A DNA stretch of 64,000 bases from contig NZ_REGA01000010.1 in NCBI RefSeq assembly GCF_003841505.1, positions 62,001 through 126,000 on the forward strand. The letters run 5' to 3'. This stretch comes from Natrarchaeobius chitinivorans (GTDB taxonomy: Archaea; Halobacteriota; Halobacteria; Halobacteriales; Natrialbaceae). The notes beneath the pieces were generated by a model. That model searched no databases, was not told the DNA's origin, and saw only the letters and a program-made list of their open reading frames with translations. Made by a program: the position numbers and the translations under genes. Positions 1 through 9,923 of this stretch are shown here, one piece after another. How positions within the stretch are numbered: the first letter of the stretch is position 1; each line of letters opens with the position of its first letter.

Positions 1-1
1 C

Positions 2-244
2 AACTACGAGTTCGAGGAAGCGGATCGGGTATTCGATCTCTGGGAACAGGGGCGTCGTACGACCGATGAAGACGAACGACAGGACATTTATCGAGAGTTG
101 CAAGAACTGATCATCGACGATCCGATACGCCTGGTGCTCTGGCATCGAGACATCGTCAATTCGTACACAACGGATGTCGGTGGCTTCGAGGCCCACCCGT
201 GGGACATGGAGTTCCGTGCGTACGAAGCATACTTTGGAGAGTAA
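2..244 (+). CDS. C-terminal end of a peptide ABC transporter substrate-binding protein (partial)
   Basis: The window opens inside a gene; 80 codons and a TAA stop are visible. The tail contains DERQDIYRELQELIIDDP followed by LVLWHRD, the pattern found near the end of family 5 (DppA/OppA) solute-binding proteins, where the last helix packs on the lobe before an extended tail. It would be a lipid-anchored extracellular protein delivering di- or oligopeptides to the permeases that start 15 bases later. The assignment rests on this short match and on the following dppB-dppC-dppDF order. The start lies outside the window. Confidence 0.75.
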   Translation, partial: NYEFEEADRVFDLWEQGRRTTDEDERQDIYRELQELIIDDPIRLVLWHRDIVNSYTTDVGGFEAHPWDMEFRAYEAYFGE

Positions 245-259
245 TACACGGCTGTTGCT

Positions 260-1207
260 ATGGGATGGATCACCTATTCGGTTCGTCGCCTGTTGATCAG
301 TGTCTTCGTTCTCTTCGTAGCGTCTATACTGATCTTTTCGATCGTCAGATTGATCCCGGGCGACCCGGCCAGGGTCTTTCTCGGCCCCACGGCCGACCAG
401 GAGGCCGTGGACACCCTTCGGGTACAACTCGATTTACACCTCCCCATATACGAACAGTACCTGAACTGGATCGCCGGCGTCCTTACTGGGAACTGGGGGA
501 ACAGCCTTATCAACGACATTCCGGTGTTCGACCTGGTCCTCATTCGGTTTCCCAGATCCATCCAGCTGGCCATCTTCTCACTTATAATTGGAGTGATAAT
601 ATCGTTACCGCTTGGTCTCCTCGCGGCCTTACAGCCGAACAGCGGCCGTGATTACGCCGCGCTGTTTTTCTCCCAGTTCGGAATGTCGGTGCCGAGTTTC
701 TGGTTAGGGATTATCCTTATGCTGGTATTTGGACGCTACCTAGGTGTCTTGCCGGCGTCAGGATACGTCTCCCCAATGGAAGATCCGGTTGCGGCGGTAT
801 CGCACATGATCATGCCGGCGTTCGCACTCGGAACGATCAACGCGGCGGTACTCACCCGATTTCTCAGATCGGAGATTCTCGAACAGCGAGGCAAGGAGTA
901 CGTGCTCACCGCACGCGCGTTCGGCCACTACAAGGGAACCATCCTACGGAAATACGTGCTGAAAAACGCGTTGATCCCCTACATGACGAACCTCGGCATT
1001 CAGTTCGGCTGGGTGCTCGGCGGTGTCGTCATCATCGAAGTGGTCTTTTCGTATCCGGGACTCGGGCGGTTAGTCCTAGACGGGTTGTTGAACCGTGACT
1101 ATCCGGTCATCCAGATGGGACTGCTCGTGTTGATCTCGACGTACGTCCTAGTCAACCTAGTCGTGGACCTGACATACAGCGTTTTGAATCCAAAAATACG
1201 GTACTAA
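260..1207 (+). CDS. Peptide ABC transporter permease, DppB type
   Basis: 315 residues, the normal length for DppB/OppB/NikB. One N-terminal membrane helix (residues about 9-30) is followed by the family signature LIPGDP, an extracellular loop, and a five-helix core from about residue 100. The coupling-helix (EAA-like) segment is at about 210-230 (EYVLTARAFG). It forms the channel with the DppC-like protein encoded two bases downstream. The genes are packed (TAA, two bases, ATG), so this is one transcript with the upstream binding protein. Substrate (dipeptide, oligopeptide or nickel) cannot be told from sequence. Confidence 0.93.
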   Translation: MGWITYSVRRLLISVFVLFVASILIFSIVRLIPGDPARVFLGPTADQEAVDTLRVQLDLHLPIYEQYLNWIAGVLTGNWGNSLINDIPVFDLVLIRFPRSIQLAIFSLIIGVIISLPLGLLAALQPNSGRDYAALFFSQFGMSVPSFWLGIILMLVFGRYLGVLPASGYVSPMEDPVAAVSHMIMPAFALGTINAAVLTRFLRSEILEQRGKEYVLTARAFGHYKGTILRKYVLKNALIPYMTNLGIQFGWVLGGVVIIEVVFSYPGLGRLVLDGLLNRDYPVIQMGLLVLISTYVLVNLVVDLTYSVLNPKIRY

Positions 1208-1209
1208 TT

Positions 1210-2121
1210 ATGGTAGAGCAACACACGACATCACTCAGCGTGCCTCGGCAGGTAGTCAGGATGCTATCTCCAAACTGGACGATGTTAAAAGAGCTTGCCG
1301 CCCATCGTCTTGGACAGATCGGGTTAGCGATCGTCGCGATATACGGAATCCTAGCCGTCTTGGGACCGGTAGTCTTTACCGTGGACCCATCGGCCGTCGC
1401 AGGCGGGGAGCGATATCTCGGTCCGAGTCTCCAGTATCCGTTCGGAACCGACGGCTATGGTAGGGACATCTTCGCACTAACGATACTCGGAGCCCGGGTA
1501 AGCCTTTACGTTGCCGTGGTCGTCGTCGGCATCTCGACGACGCTCGGGATTATTTTCGGGCTCATTTCGGCGTATTTCTCCGATCTGGTCGACGAGGCGA
1601 TTATGCGAGCCGTCGACGTGCTGTTGGCGTTTCCCGGTATCCTGCTGGCGCTCGTCATCATCGCCATACTGGGGCCAGGACTGAATCGGGCTGTGCTCGC
1701 GTTGGCCATCGCCTACACTCCGATAATGACACGTATCGTCCGAGGCAACGCGCTGGCGATTCGCGAGGAGGAGTACGTCCTTGCCGCGAAATCCTACGGG
1801 GAATCCCACTGGCGAATCCTGTTCAGGGAGATGTTACCCAACCTGACCTCGGTCGTGATCGTCCAAATGACGATTACTTTCGCGTTCTCGATACTATCGG
1901 AGGCAAGCCTCTCGTATCTGGGGCTCAGCGCGCAACCGCCGCAGGTGACTTGGGGGGTGTTGATCAGCGAAGGCCAGAGTGTCATCGGCATCGCCCCCTG
2001 GGTAAGCGTCTTTCCGGGGTTGACGATTATGTTCACGGTGCTCGGGCTAACGCTCTTGGGTGTCGCACTCAGAGATGTACTTGACCCGCAGGGCGAAGTA
2101 AACATGACTCAAGACATATGA
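1210..2121 (+). CDS. Peptide ABC transporter permease, DppC type
   Basis: 303 residues. A cytoplasmic N-terminus with a LAAHRLGQIG segment precedes the first membrane helix (about 34-56). The periplasm-facing GTDGYGRDIF motif of DppC/OppC/NikC permeases follows. The EAA-type coupling segment EEEYVLAAKSYG lies at about 177-190. It pairs with the DppB-like permease, and its last codons overlap the start of the ATPase gene by four bases (ATGA), which implies translational coupling. Exact substrate is unknown. Confidence 0.93.
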   Translation: MVEQHTTSLSVPRQVVRMLSPNWTMLKELAAHRLGQIGLAIVAIYGILAVLGPVVFTVDPSAVAGGERYLGPSLQYPFGTDGYGRDIFALTILGARVSLYVAVVVVGISTTLGIIFGLISAYFSDLVDEAIMRAVDVLLAFPGILLALVIIAILGPGLNRAVLALAIAYTPIMTRIVRGNALAIREEEYVLAAKSYGESHWRILFREMLPNLTSVVIVQMTITFAFSILSEASLSYLGLSAQPPQVTWGVLISEGQSVIGIAPWVSVFPGLTIMFTVLGLTLLGVALRDVLDPQGEVNMTQDI

Positions 2122-4265
2122 GCAAGAAATCGATCTTAGAAGTCAGGGACTTACATACGCAGTTCGAGACGGATAGCGGCGTGGTTAAAGCAGTCGATGG
2201 CGTCAGCTTCTCGTTGCAACAGGGTGAGATATACGGTCTCGTTGGCGAGAGCGGAGCCGGCAAGTCGGTGACCGGCCGGTCGATAATGCGTTTGATCGAT
2301 CCGCCGGGGAACATCACCGATGGTACGGTTCGTTTCAACGATGAGAACCTGCTTACACTTCCGATGGCGGAGGTCAGGGACATACGAGGCAACGAGATCG
2401 CGATGATCTTTCAAAATGCGATGGCCGCGCTGAACCCTGGGTACACCATCGGGACGCAGATTTCGGACGTACTGCAGCGACACAAGGACTTCAACGACAA
2501 GCAGGCCAGAGAACGTACGATACAGCTGCTTTCGGATGTAGGGATCCCCGACCCGGAGGCTCGATTCGACTCTTATCCCCACCAGTTGAGCGGCGGGATG
2601 TGCCAGCGGGTAGTCATCGCAATGGCGTTGTCGTGTGATCCGGATATCATCATTGCCGACGAGCCGACGACAGCACTGGACGTGACGATTCAGGCTCAAA
2701 TCCTCGAATTGCTATCCGATCTCAGGGACAACTACGGTATAACCGTGCTGTTGATCACCCACAACATGGGCGTAGTCGCAAGCACGTGCGACCGCGTTGG
2801 GGTCATGTACGCTGGCGAAGTCGTCGAGGAAGGCCCCGTCCAGGATATCGTAGCCAAGCCACGCCATCCGTACACAATGGGTCTGATGCAGGCGGTTCCC
2901 CGACTCAACGACGCTCGCGAACGGCTGGAATCAATTCCGGGCGATATGCCAAACTTGCTCAAGACGCCGAACGGCTGTTCGTTTCACCCTCGCTGTCCGT
3001 ACGACGCTGAGGACTGTCGCAACGTGGACCCGTCACTCGATCCGCTCTCCCCAGATGATCGTTCGACGGAACGGCGTACGGCCTGTCTCCGTACCGACGA
3101 GATCGATTTCGACCGCGAGATGGCCGAAATGGCCACTGAAGCCGACGGGAAGGAGGGTTCACCGAAACCGAAAATACCGAACCGGGGCAGAACGGACTCC
3201 GATCCATTGATCGAGGCGAGCAACCTGCAGAAGTACTTCGACCCCGAATCACAGTCCTGGCTCGATCGACTGATCGGTGAGCGCGAGTACGTCCACGCCG
3301 TTGACGACGTGAGTTTAGACATCTACGAGGGCGAGACACTCGGACTCGTCGGCGAAAGCGGTTGCGGGAAGACGACGCTCGGGCGCGTGCTGTCACACCT
3401 ATACGAACCAGATGCGGGAACGGTGGTGTACGCAGGCACGGATCTAACCGAGCTCGATCGGCGAAAACTCAAGTCGATGCGCGGGAACATCCAGATGATC
3501 TTTCAGGATCCAGTTTCGAGTTTGAATCCGCGCAAATCCGTCTACGAGATCATCAGTCGTCCCCTCGAAATTCACCAGAACATCGCCGACGAAGTCGCCC
3601 GTCGGGAGCGTGTTGAGGAACTGTTAGATTCCGTCGGATTGAAACCCGAACACGCGTCCAGAAAACCACACGCATTTAGCGGGGGCCAGAAACAGCGAAT
3701 CGGCATCGCACGGGCGCTTGCGGTCGAGCCTGATTTCATCGTGGCGGACGAACCCGTCAGCGCGCTGGATGTCTCTATTCAGGCAAAGATTATCAATCTC
3801 TTGATGGACCTGCAAGAGGAGTTCAACCTGACTTACGTATTCATCGCGCACGATCTGAACGTCGTCCAGCACATCGCCGATCGAATCGCAGTTATGTATT
3901 TGGGCGAGATAATCGAGTGTGGCGACGCCGACGATATATTCACGCCACCGCATCACCCATACACGGAGATGTTGCTCTCCTCGATTCCGCCGCTTGATCC
4001 GTCAGCCGAGACCGATCGGATCGTGCCCCGCGGTACGCCACCCAGTCCGATCGATCCTCCCTCTGGCTGTCGGTTCCACACGCGCTGCCCACGGGCTATG
4101 GAAGAGTGCAAATCGGTAGTGCCCGCCGACCACCAGTTCGGCGAGGACCACACGATAACCTGTCACCTGTTCGACGACGACAGGGACCACGCGGAGATCA
4201 ATGCGCTCATCGCCGAACAGGAAGCCTATGGGGTCCCGAAGGATCAACTGGTAGATTCCGATTGA
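2118..4265 (+). CDS. Fused double ATPase of a peptide ABC importer (DppD-DppF fusion)
   Basis: 715 residues carrying two complete ABC nucleotide-binding domains in one chain. The first has Walker A GESGAGKS at about 43, signature LSGGMCQR and Walker B IIADEPTT. The second has Walker A GESGCGKT at about 413, signature FSGGQKQR and Walker B IVADEPVS. Each ends with the Cys-containing oligopeptide-transporter C-terminal extension (SFHPRCP and RFHTRCP). Bacteria usually encode DppD and DppF separately; fused versions are common in haloarchaea. The first signature has Cys where Arg or Gln is usual (LSGGMxQR). It powers import by the two permeases upstream and is the last gene of the operon. Confidence 0.93.
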   Translation: MSKKSILEVRDLHTQFETDSGVVKAVDGVSFSLQQGEIYGLVGESGAGKSVTGRSIMRLIDPPGNITDGTVRFNDENLLTLPMAEVRDIRGNEIAMIFQNAMAALNPGYTIGTQISDVLQRHKDFNDKQARERTIQLLSDVGIPDPEARFDSYPHQLSGGMCQRVVIAMALSCDPDIIIADEPTTALDVTIQAQILELLSDLRDNYGITVLLITHNMGVVASTCDRVGVMYAGEVVEEGPVQDIVAKPRHPYTMGLMQAVPRLNDARERLESIPGDMPNLLKTPNGCSFHPRCPYDAEDCRNVDPSLDPLSPDDRSTERRTACLRTDEIDFDREMAEMATEADGKEGSPKPKIPNRGRTDSDPLIEASNLQKYFDPESQSWLDRLIGEREYVHAVDDVSLDIYEGETLGLVGESGCGKTTLGRVLSHLYEPDAGTVVYAGTDLTELDRRKLKSMRGNIQMIFQDPVSSLNPRKSVYEIISRPLEIHQNIADEVARRERVEELLDSVGLKPEHASRKPHAFSGGQKQRIGIARALAVEPDFIVADEPVSALDVSIQAKIINLLMDLQEEFNLTYVFIAHDLNVVQHIADRIAVMYLGEIIECGDADDIFTPPHHPYTEMLLSSIPPLDPSAETDRIVPRGTPPSPIDPPSGCRFHTRCPRAMEECKSVVPADHQFGEDHTITCHLFDDDRDHAEINALIAEQEAYGVPKDQLVDSD

Positions 4266-4529
4266 AAGCGGAGTGGACCTCCCCTGGCCCGTTTTGCCGT
4301 ACACATATAGTGAGGCGGTCACCCACGTCAATTTCTATCCGTTCCGAGCCACCAATACACCGTATCGGTTTATACTAATCGACGATGGATTTGCCCGCAT
4401 CGGTTTGTGGGTGTCCTCGGAGAAGGACTTCATAAGCTCAACCACCATGGGCCAGCAGTCTATGACGTTCCGTGGATGCACGTCGCAGTCACCGTGAGAA
4501 TTTCACCAGGCCGGTCAAATCGATGGACG

Positions 4530-4539
4530 TTTTTTTTTT
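4530..4539 (+). terminator. T-tract, possible archaeal terminator
   Basis: A run of ten T on the + strand, the longest in the neighbourhood, about 265 bases after the stop of the ATPase gene. Archaeal intrinsic termination uses U-rich tracts without an obligatory hairpin. The distance from the stop codon is large, so termination of the peptide-transporter transcript here is only plausible. Confidence 0.35.
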
Positions 4540-4603
4540 GCGACAGGTGGTTTGTCAGACTCGAAACTGTCCTCTCCATTCTTTAATGGATTCCCTTGTT
4601 GTG

Positions 4604-4689
4604 CTGTCGTAACAATTGCACCGATTGACACATCCATCGCAGATACGTCTGGCGATCACGTGTCCGATGACGTGCAGTGGCTACTACAG
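4604..4689. repeat. 86-bp palindromic element, family 1, copy A (diverged)
   Basis: Begins CTGTCGTAACAATTGCACCG and ends GCAGTGGCTACTACAG. It matches the other four family 1 copies in length and in both arms, and keeps the inner TCTGGCGATC. It is the most diverged of the five. Confidence 0.8.
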
Positions 4690-5002
4690 GTACTTACGCG
4701 CTGGCGGTATTCCCCGTAGTAGTCGTCCGGCGGGAAAGAACGTTCTATCGAGTTCCTGGTCATCAACAGCAACCAACGAAGATCTTGTCACTAAATTACC
4801 ATCTCAGATACAGATTGGACGTCCTGACAGTCGATGTGGCGACGACACAGTCGGTCTACGGGTGCGTTCCGTGGCGACTTCGTGAGCGACCGGACGGCAT
4901 TCGTCTGCACTGGTCAGACCATAGGCCGGTCCTGCCGACCGTCGCTGTGGGTGTCCTCGAGTACACAAGTAAGACTGGTGGTGTTTGGCATCACAATGGC
5001 GT

Positions 5003-5089
5003 CTCATACGGATCGGTGTATCGTTTTACCGGTGATCGCTCGGAGGGGGTCGGCGAACACCGGTAAAGATCTACATCGGTCCGTATCAG
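5003..5089. repeat. 87-bp palindromic element, family 2, copy 1
   Basis: Ends are CTCATACGG and CCGTATCAG. Inner arms TTTACCGGTG and CACCGGTAAA pair across the centre. The stop codon of the oxidoreductase gene (minus strand, GAC TGA TACGG) lies inside the right edge, so the gene's last codons and the repeat overlap. Confidence 0.85.
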
Positions 5090-6747
5090 TCCGCGGCGAC
5101 ATCTGTCACGGTATCCTCGGAGACGGTACCGTCCTCGTTCCAGCCCCTGACCTGGTAGTACTCCTGTACGGCGTCTTCCAAGTTCGGCAGGTCATATGGG
5201 AGGTCGTCGTCGGCCTCGTCGAAACCACGCTGGTTGTTGAAGTGACGTTCGAGGGTAACCGTTTTGCTCCCGATGTCGAGCAGCGTCTCCATGTCGGTGT
5301 CGAATAGAGTTTCGAGGCGGTCATCAGTCAGATAGTCACTGCCGAACGCACAGACGATACCGGTATCACGGAAGGCGTTACGGTTCTCGCGTTCGGCAAC
5401 AATATCGGCCTTGCCGAGTGTTCCTTGGGGATCGATGTCACCGTTGTACTCTAGTTTGAGTACCGTGGCGTACATGTGATCGGCGCCCCGGTTCGCAACT
5501 GCATAGGAGAGTCCTTGACCATGGAGAACCCGGCCATCGTGAGCGGCGAATTCCAGACCCTTGACAGTGTAATCGGTTACACCGAGTTGGTCGTGACAGC
5601 GGTGGACGCCTTCAGCGAGCAGGTCACCGACCTCCTCACGGTGGGCGATCTTCCGCGTAATCTCTTGAGCTAGGTCGGCGTTGCCGAACTCGTCTTCGCT
5701 CGCGAGATAGGCCGCCACGGTAACCCCGGCCGAGATGGTGTCCATTCCGAGGCGATCACACAGTTCGTTCGCCTGCATCACGTCGACGATATCTCCGATT
5801 CCCTGCATCGACCCGAACGAGTAGACCGTCTCGAATTCGGGCCCTTCTGTCTCTAGACCCGTCGCTTCGTCCCGCGTCGGAAGCTTACACGCGTAGGCAC
5901 AGGCCGAACACGCACCCTTTTTGTACTTCTTCTCTTCAACGGCGTCGCCTCCGATATCAGCTGCATGCTCGAACTCGTACTCCTCGAAGTAACGCGTCGG
6001 TAACGAGAAATTTTCGTTTATCGACTCCGTTCCGCCCGTCGTCCCTTGCCGCCGCATCCGATCGTCGGACGTCGCCGCCTCTCGGTGAACATCGCTTTCG
6101 GGTGGGTTCGGAATCTCGATCGACGGCGGCGAGTTCCCCTCGAAGGTGATGCACTTCACATTTTTCGATCCGAGGACGGCACCGAGTCCGCCACGACCGA
6201 ATGCCCGAGAATCAAAGGTCATCACGCTTGCGAACCGGACGAGATTCTCCCCCGCAGGGCCGATCGCGATGCAGTTGTCCGGTCCTAAATCTCGGGTGGT
6301 CGCGATGTAATCGGACACCTCGGGAACTGGCGCACCTTCGAGTTCCGGGACGGTTTCGAATTCGACGCCGTCGTCGGTGACGTGGATCACCAGAAGGTCG
6401 TCGCTCGCACCAGTGACTTCGAGTACGCTAATGCCGGTATCCGTGAAGTTCCGCGAAAGGTAACCGCCAGCGTTCGTCGAGACGAGTCCGTTTGAAAGCG
6501 GCGAGAGACCGGTCATGTTCATCCGACCTGTAAACGACATCGTGGACTGCTGGAGTGGCCCCGTCGAGATATATGCCCGGTTCTCAGGACCGAACGGGTC
6601 CGCACTGAACGGTATGCGGTCGTGTGCTAATGCCGTCGCTACCGCACGGCCGCCCACGAGCGATTCGAGCAGCCCTTCGATCGATGTTTCTGTAGCCGTC
6701 CGGTCGTCGACGTCGATACTGAGCAGTGGGCCCACTGCGTGAAGCAT
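5086..6747 (-). CDS. Aldehyde ferredoxin oxidoreductase family protein
   Basis: 553 residues from the chosen start; family members are about 600. Expected to oxidise aldehydes to acids using tungsten-bispyranopterin and a 4Fe-4S cluster, passing electrons to ferredoxin. The cluster motif CSACAYAC (Cys about 280, 283, 287) and a distal Cys in GIVCAFG (about 466) are present. The N-terminal half has the family's ENRAYISTGPL and the glycine-rich GRGGLGAVLGSK. A TATA-like box at 6770-6777 places the transcript start at the second Met (MLHAVG), so I use 6747 rather than 6768, which gives a leaderless message aligned with family N-termini. The stop lies in a family 2 repeat. Substrate unknown; the neighbouring peptide importer and gamma-glutamyltransferase would fit amino-acid-derived aldehydes, but that is inference. 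Confidence 0.9.
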   Translation of the reverse strand: MLHAVGPLLSIDVDDRTATETSIEGLLESLVGGRAVATALAHDRIPFSADPFGPENRAYISTGPLQQSTMSFTGRMNMTGLSPLSNGLVSTNAGGYLSRNFTDTGISVLEVTGASDDLLVIHVTDDGVEFETVPELEGAPVPEVSDYIATTRDLGPDNCIAIGPAGENLVRFASVMTFDSRAFGRGGLGAVLGSKNVKCITFEGNSPPSIEIPNPPESDVHREAATSDDRMRRQGTTGGTESINENFSLPTRYFEEYEFEHAADIGGDAVEEKKYKKGACSACAYACKLPTRDEATGLETEGPEFETVYSFGSMQGIGDIVDVMQANELCDRLGMDTISAGVTVAAYLASEDEFGNADLAQEITRKIAHREEVGDLLAEGVHRCHDQLGVTDYTVKGLEFAAHDGRVLHGQGLSYAVANRGADHMYATVLKLEYNGDIDPQGTLGKADIVAERENRNAFRDTGIVCAFGSDYLTDDRLETLFDTDMETLLDIGSKTVTLERHFNNQRGFDEADDDLPYDLPNLEDAVQEYYQVRGWNEDGTVSEDTVTDVAAD

Positions 6748-6768
6748 ACTCCTGCTTGGGACTCCCAT

Positions 6769-6778
6769 ACCTTAAACA
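6769..6778 (-). promoter_or_regulatory. TATA-like box of the oxidoreductase gene
   Basis: On the minus strand the sequence reads GTTTAAGG, centred near 6773, which is 26 bases before the ATG at 6747. This spacing is that of a leaderless archaeal promoter and decides the start codon. Confidence 0.6.
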
Positions 6779-7388
6779 TGTGCAGCGTTCACCTCTCTTG
6801 CATCTGTCGCCTTCACCGTCTCACCGCTGCACGTCGCTCAAAACCCAGCTACAGGACTGAGGTACTGCTACAGGTTTCGTCCATAAAAACGCGGCCACAA
6901 CGAGAATGTATTATACGAAACCAGAGGTATTGTGGGCGGATTTCCATCAGGGAACTGTGATCCCGCGGCTGTCGACGGTATTTTCGCCGTCGAATTCGAC
7001 GACTGGAACGAGATCATGCCTGTTCGTTCGCCGAGAGGAGGGTTGTGACATCTCGAACTATAGTAACAACTGAAACGATTTGCACACCGATCACCGATCT
7101 ATCTGGCGATCGAGTGTGCGATGACTTTCAGTGGCTACTATAGGCAGACGCCGAGGAGAAAATTTGACTGGCTCGAAGTCAGACGACATCGAATCGGCCA
7201 TGTCAATTCCCGCTGACACTGCCCATCACTGATTCACGACGAACCGATTGAAGGCGGTCTCAGAATAGACATCCTGATCGAGAGTACGCACTCGATGGTT
7301 GCTCGAAACTGGTCTCAGAAAGCCACCAATATGAGTGGGAAAACTTCGATTGGTCGGTCTTCGACGACAGGTGGTGGGAAAAATGGGG
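6779..7388. other. Intergenic region with a family 1 repeat and possible gene debris
   Basis: About 610 bases upstream of the oxidoreductase gene. It contains family 1 copy B at 7058-7143. Between 7226 and 7330 the minus strand reads RTLDQDVYSETAFNRFVVNQ before a stop, which looks protein-like but has no credible start and matches nothing I can name. No intact gene is supported. Confidence 0.45.
7058..7143. repeat. 86-bp palindromic element, family 1, copy B
   Basis: Starts CTATAGTAACAACTGAAACG and ends CTTTCAGTGGCTACTATAG. The ends are inverted repeats (about 14 of the first 18 positions pair), and an inner pair CACACCGATC / GATCGAGTGTG makes the whole element foldable. It is the best-kept copy. 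Confidence 0.88.
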
Positions 7389-9005
7389 TCAGAACCCGAT
7401 CGTCGTTCCGTCCTTCCGGGGATCGCTTGCGCCCGAGAGGACACCGTCGTTCCAACGAGCGATCTGTGCCCCACCGAACGCCGATAATCGTTCGACGCGG
7501 ACGTCGTGACCTCGGTCTAGGAGGGCGTCGACGAGGGTGTGGTCCATCCGCGATTCGACGGAGAGCGTTCCGTCTTCGCGATACCGCCAGCGGGGGCGAT
7601 CGCAGGCCCGTTGGAGCGAGTCATCGGAATCGAGCAGATGCGAGAGTACCTGCAGGTGCCCCTGTGGTTGCATGAACCCGCCCATAACACCGAACGCGGT
7701 CCAGTCGTCAGTATCTCGACGCACGAGACCGGGGATCAGGGTGTGGAATGGTTGTTTGCCGGGTTCAAATCGGTTTGGATCGGACGGATCGAGGGAAAAC
7801 GACCGCCCACGGTTTTGCAACAGAATACCGGTGTCACCGGCGGCGATACCGCTACCGAACGACGCGAACACCGAGTTTATAAACGAGACGACGTTTCCCG
7901 CCTTATCGGCCACGGTCAGAAGGACGGTATCAGCGTCTTCGGTCTCAGGATTGGGTGTCCCGATCGACGGATTTTCCGTTGCCGAGTCTCCGATGGCGTC
8001 TGCCCGACGTGCCGCATAGGCCTTCGAATCGAGTGGCGGGATCTCCTCGAAATCGGGATCGGTCACGTAGTGGTGGCCGTCTCGGAAAGCCACCTTCATG
8101 GATTCGACGAGGCCGTGAACTCGCTCGGGAGAGTTGGGGGAATGAGCATCCACGTCGAGTTCGTCCGCGACGTTTAGTGCCTCGATGGCGAGCAAGCCCT
8201 GATTGTGCGGCGGTAATTCGTACACCGTGGCGTCTCCGTAGGTCGTGCTGACGGGATCGACGAAGCGGGGTTCGAACTCGGCGAGGTCCTTTGCCGAGAG
8301 GAATCCACCCAGGTCCCTGATCGTCCGAACGATCTCGTCGGCAATCTCGCCTTCGTAGAAAACGTCCGCACCGTCCGTGGCGATCCGTTTCAGACTCTCA
8401 CCCAGTTCGGGAAGCGTGACAAACTCGCCGGCCCTCGGCGGTCGGCCGTCGATCAGGTACGTTTCCCTCGCTCGTTCGTCGAGGGTGTCGGCGTTGGCCG
8501 CCCAGTCCGAAGCGATGATTTCTGAAACCGGGTAGCCGTCAGTGGCGTACTCGATGGCCGGTTCGAGCGCCGGACTAAGCGTCCGCCGTCCGAACCGCTC
8601 GAGGAGCGCGTCCCACCCGCGCACCGTACCTGGGACGGTAACAGCGTGTGGACTCTGACTACCGATTTCGACTGATCCGTCGTCGGATTCGGCCGAGATC
8701 GTCGATCGGAGCTCCTCGAGTGAGACCGACTGTGGGGCGGGACCGCCGCTTTGCATGCCGCCCACGTCGCCGTCTGCGGTCCGGTAGAGCGCGAAGACGT
8801 CCCCTCCGATGCCGGTCATGTGTGGTTCGACGACGGCCAGTGTGGCCGCGGTCGTCACCGCTGCGTCGAAGGCGTTCCCGCCGTCCCGGAGTGCCTGAAT
8901 TCCTGCTTGCGCTGCGAGGGGTTGACTCGTCGATACGACACCCCGCGTCCCGTAAACCGTTGACCGTCGCGATTCGAAGACATCGATAGCCGGTGATCCT
9001 GCCAT
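7389..9005 (-). CDS. ggt: Gamma-glutamyltransferase-like N-terminal-nucleophile hydrolase (YwrD subgroup)
   Basis: 538 residues from the chosen start. Gamma-glutamyltranspeptidases cleave or transfer gamma-glutamyl groups after self-processing at a Thr. The N-terminal GVVSTSQPLAAQAG and GGNAFDAAVTTAATL are classic for the large subunit. The processing Thr is in ADTVLLTV (about residue 360), followed by SFINSVFASFGSGIAAGDTG and LLQNRG, which match the YwrD-like subgroup. Start: Met at 9005 (MAGSPAIDVFES) has AAGGAGTG just upstream and a TATA-like TTATTATG about 28 bases before it; a longer frame to 9092 lacks these. No signal peptide, so it is probably cytoplasmic. Halophiles contain gamma-glutamylcysteine, a possible substrate by inference. 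Confidence 0.88.
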   Translation of the reverse strand: MAGSPAIDVFESRRSTVYGTRGVVSTSQPLAAQAGIQALRDGGNAFDAAVTTAATLAVVEPHMTGIGGDVFALYRTADGDVGGMQSGGPAPQSVSLEELRSTISAESDDGSVEIGSQSPHAVTVPGTVRGWDALLERFGRRTLSPALEPAIEYATDGYPVSEIIASDWAANADTLDERARETYLIDGRPPRAGEFVTLPELGESLKRIATDGADVFYEGEIADEIVRTIRDLGGFLSAKDLAEFEPRFVDPVSTTYGDATVYELPPHNQGLLAIEALNVADELDVDAHSPNSPERVHGLVESMKVAFRDGHHYVTDPDFEEIPPLDSKAYAARRADAIGDSATENPSIGTPNPETEDADTVLLTVADKAGNVVSFINSVFASFGSGIAAGDTGILLQNRGRSFSLDPSDPNRFEPGKQPFHTLIPGLVRRDTDDWTAFGVMGGFMQPQGHLQVLSHLLDSDDSLQRACDRPRWRYREDGTLSVESRMDHTLVDALLDRGHDVRVERLSAFGGAQIARWNDGVLSGASDPRKDGTTIGF

Positions 9006-9923
9006 GTAGACACACACTCCTTGGACCCATAATAAGTGTGGTCCACGGCGATCGGAAAGGTGGTATACTGCACAATCACGACCTATCTTCAAATAGTCCC
9101 CGCCAACTCACAACATTCAGTTCGGCTGGAAGTAATGGCTGAGAGAAGTTAACGGGAGCATGATCTATACGTCGTGATTTGACGAATCGTGGGTGCGTAA
9201 GTGAACACTGCCAACCGTAAGGATGTTCGCCGTCCTTTTCACGAAATCTGGTGTCCGCTTCGAGGGATACAAGTATTTCTCCGCTCGTTTCACGTATAAT
9301 GTACTCACCAAGCATCTTTCCGTGGATACTTCGGCTGGCTGACTGCGTTCCAGGCCATTCGATGAATTCACCATATAGAATCGATATTGGCGATATATTA
9401 CATTTATAACGACAAATAGAATTGCAAGTATTATACAATATTATGTGGTTCGTGGGGTATTCTTGATGCTGCAGTCTTCGAAGACGGGGGTCTGATCAAG
9501 TTGCCACATTCGTCCCAGACTGACCGGGAATTGCTATCTTTCCGGGGCTATGTTTTTCGTCAATGGCTACGGTCATCTAACTACACTATCTCGATTCGAG
9601 TCGATCAATCAACTCAACTACGTCTACCAATGTCTAATCGAATAGTAATTTCCCCTCTCAAGACACGTGTCGAGTGTTCCCATAAGTTGTGAAGTGGGAA
9701 GTCGGGTCAGTATCCAAAGAAGAGTTGTTTAACCCATACACTACTATGGCCTCCAATTAACAAACCAATATACCAATTGACATATGTCTGCGAAGATGCT
9801 GAAATGATCGGTCCCGCCTAGACAAGGTCAACTAAAAGTAGCCGTGACAAATTGACTATACTTGCCGAGCGGTCGTGTGAACCGTTTCAATTTCCATTAA
9901 AACATGTCCTTCAGAACAACACG
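9006..9923. other. AT-rich intergenic region without a supported gene
   Basis: About 900 bases, clearly richer in A and T than the surroundings. Minus-strand text between about 9170 and 9380 reads like a protein fragment (MLGEYIIRETSGEILVSLEA) but lacks a promoter-start pair and ends in random-looking sequence. It may be decayed coding DNA. Nothing else is supported. Confidence 0.4.

Larger units (their letters stand above)
4266..5003. other. Intergenic region without a supported gene
   Basis: About 740 bases between the peptide-transporter operon and the converging oxidoreductase gene. It holds a ten-T run at 4530-4539 and the most diverged copy of the 86-bp palindromic element (4604-4689). 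Short reading frames here have no recognisable product, no promoter-start pairing and unlikely composition. Two near-identical pieces reading TGTGGGTGTCCTCG near 4406 and 4947 hint at decayed duplicated sequence. Confidence 0.5.
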
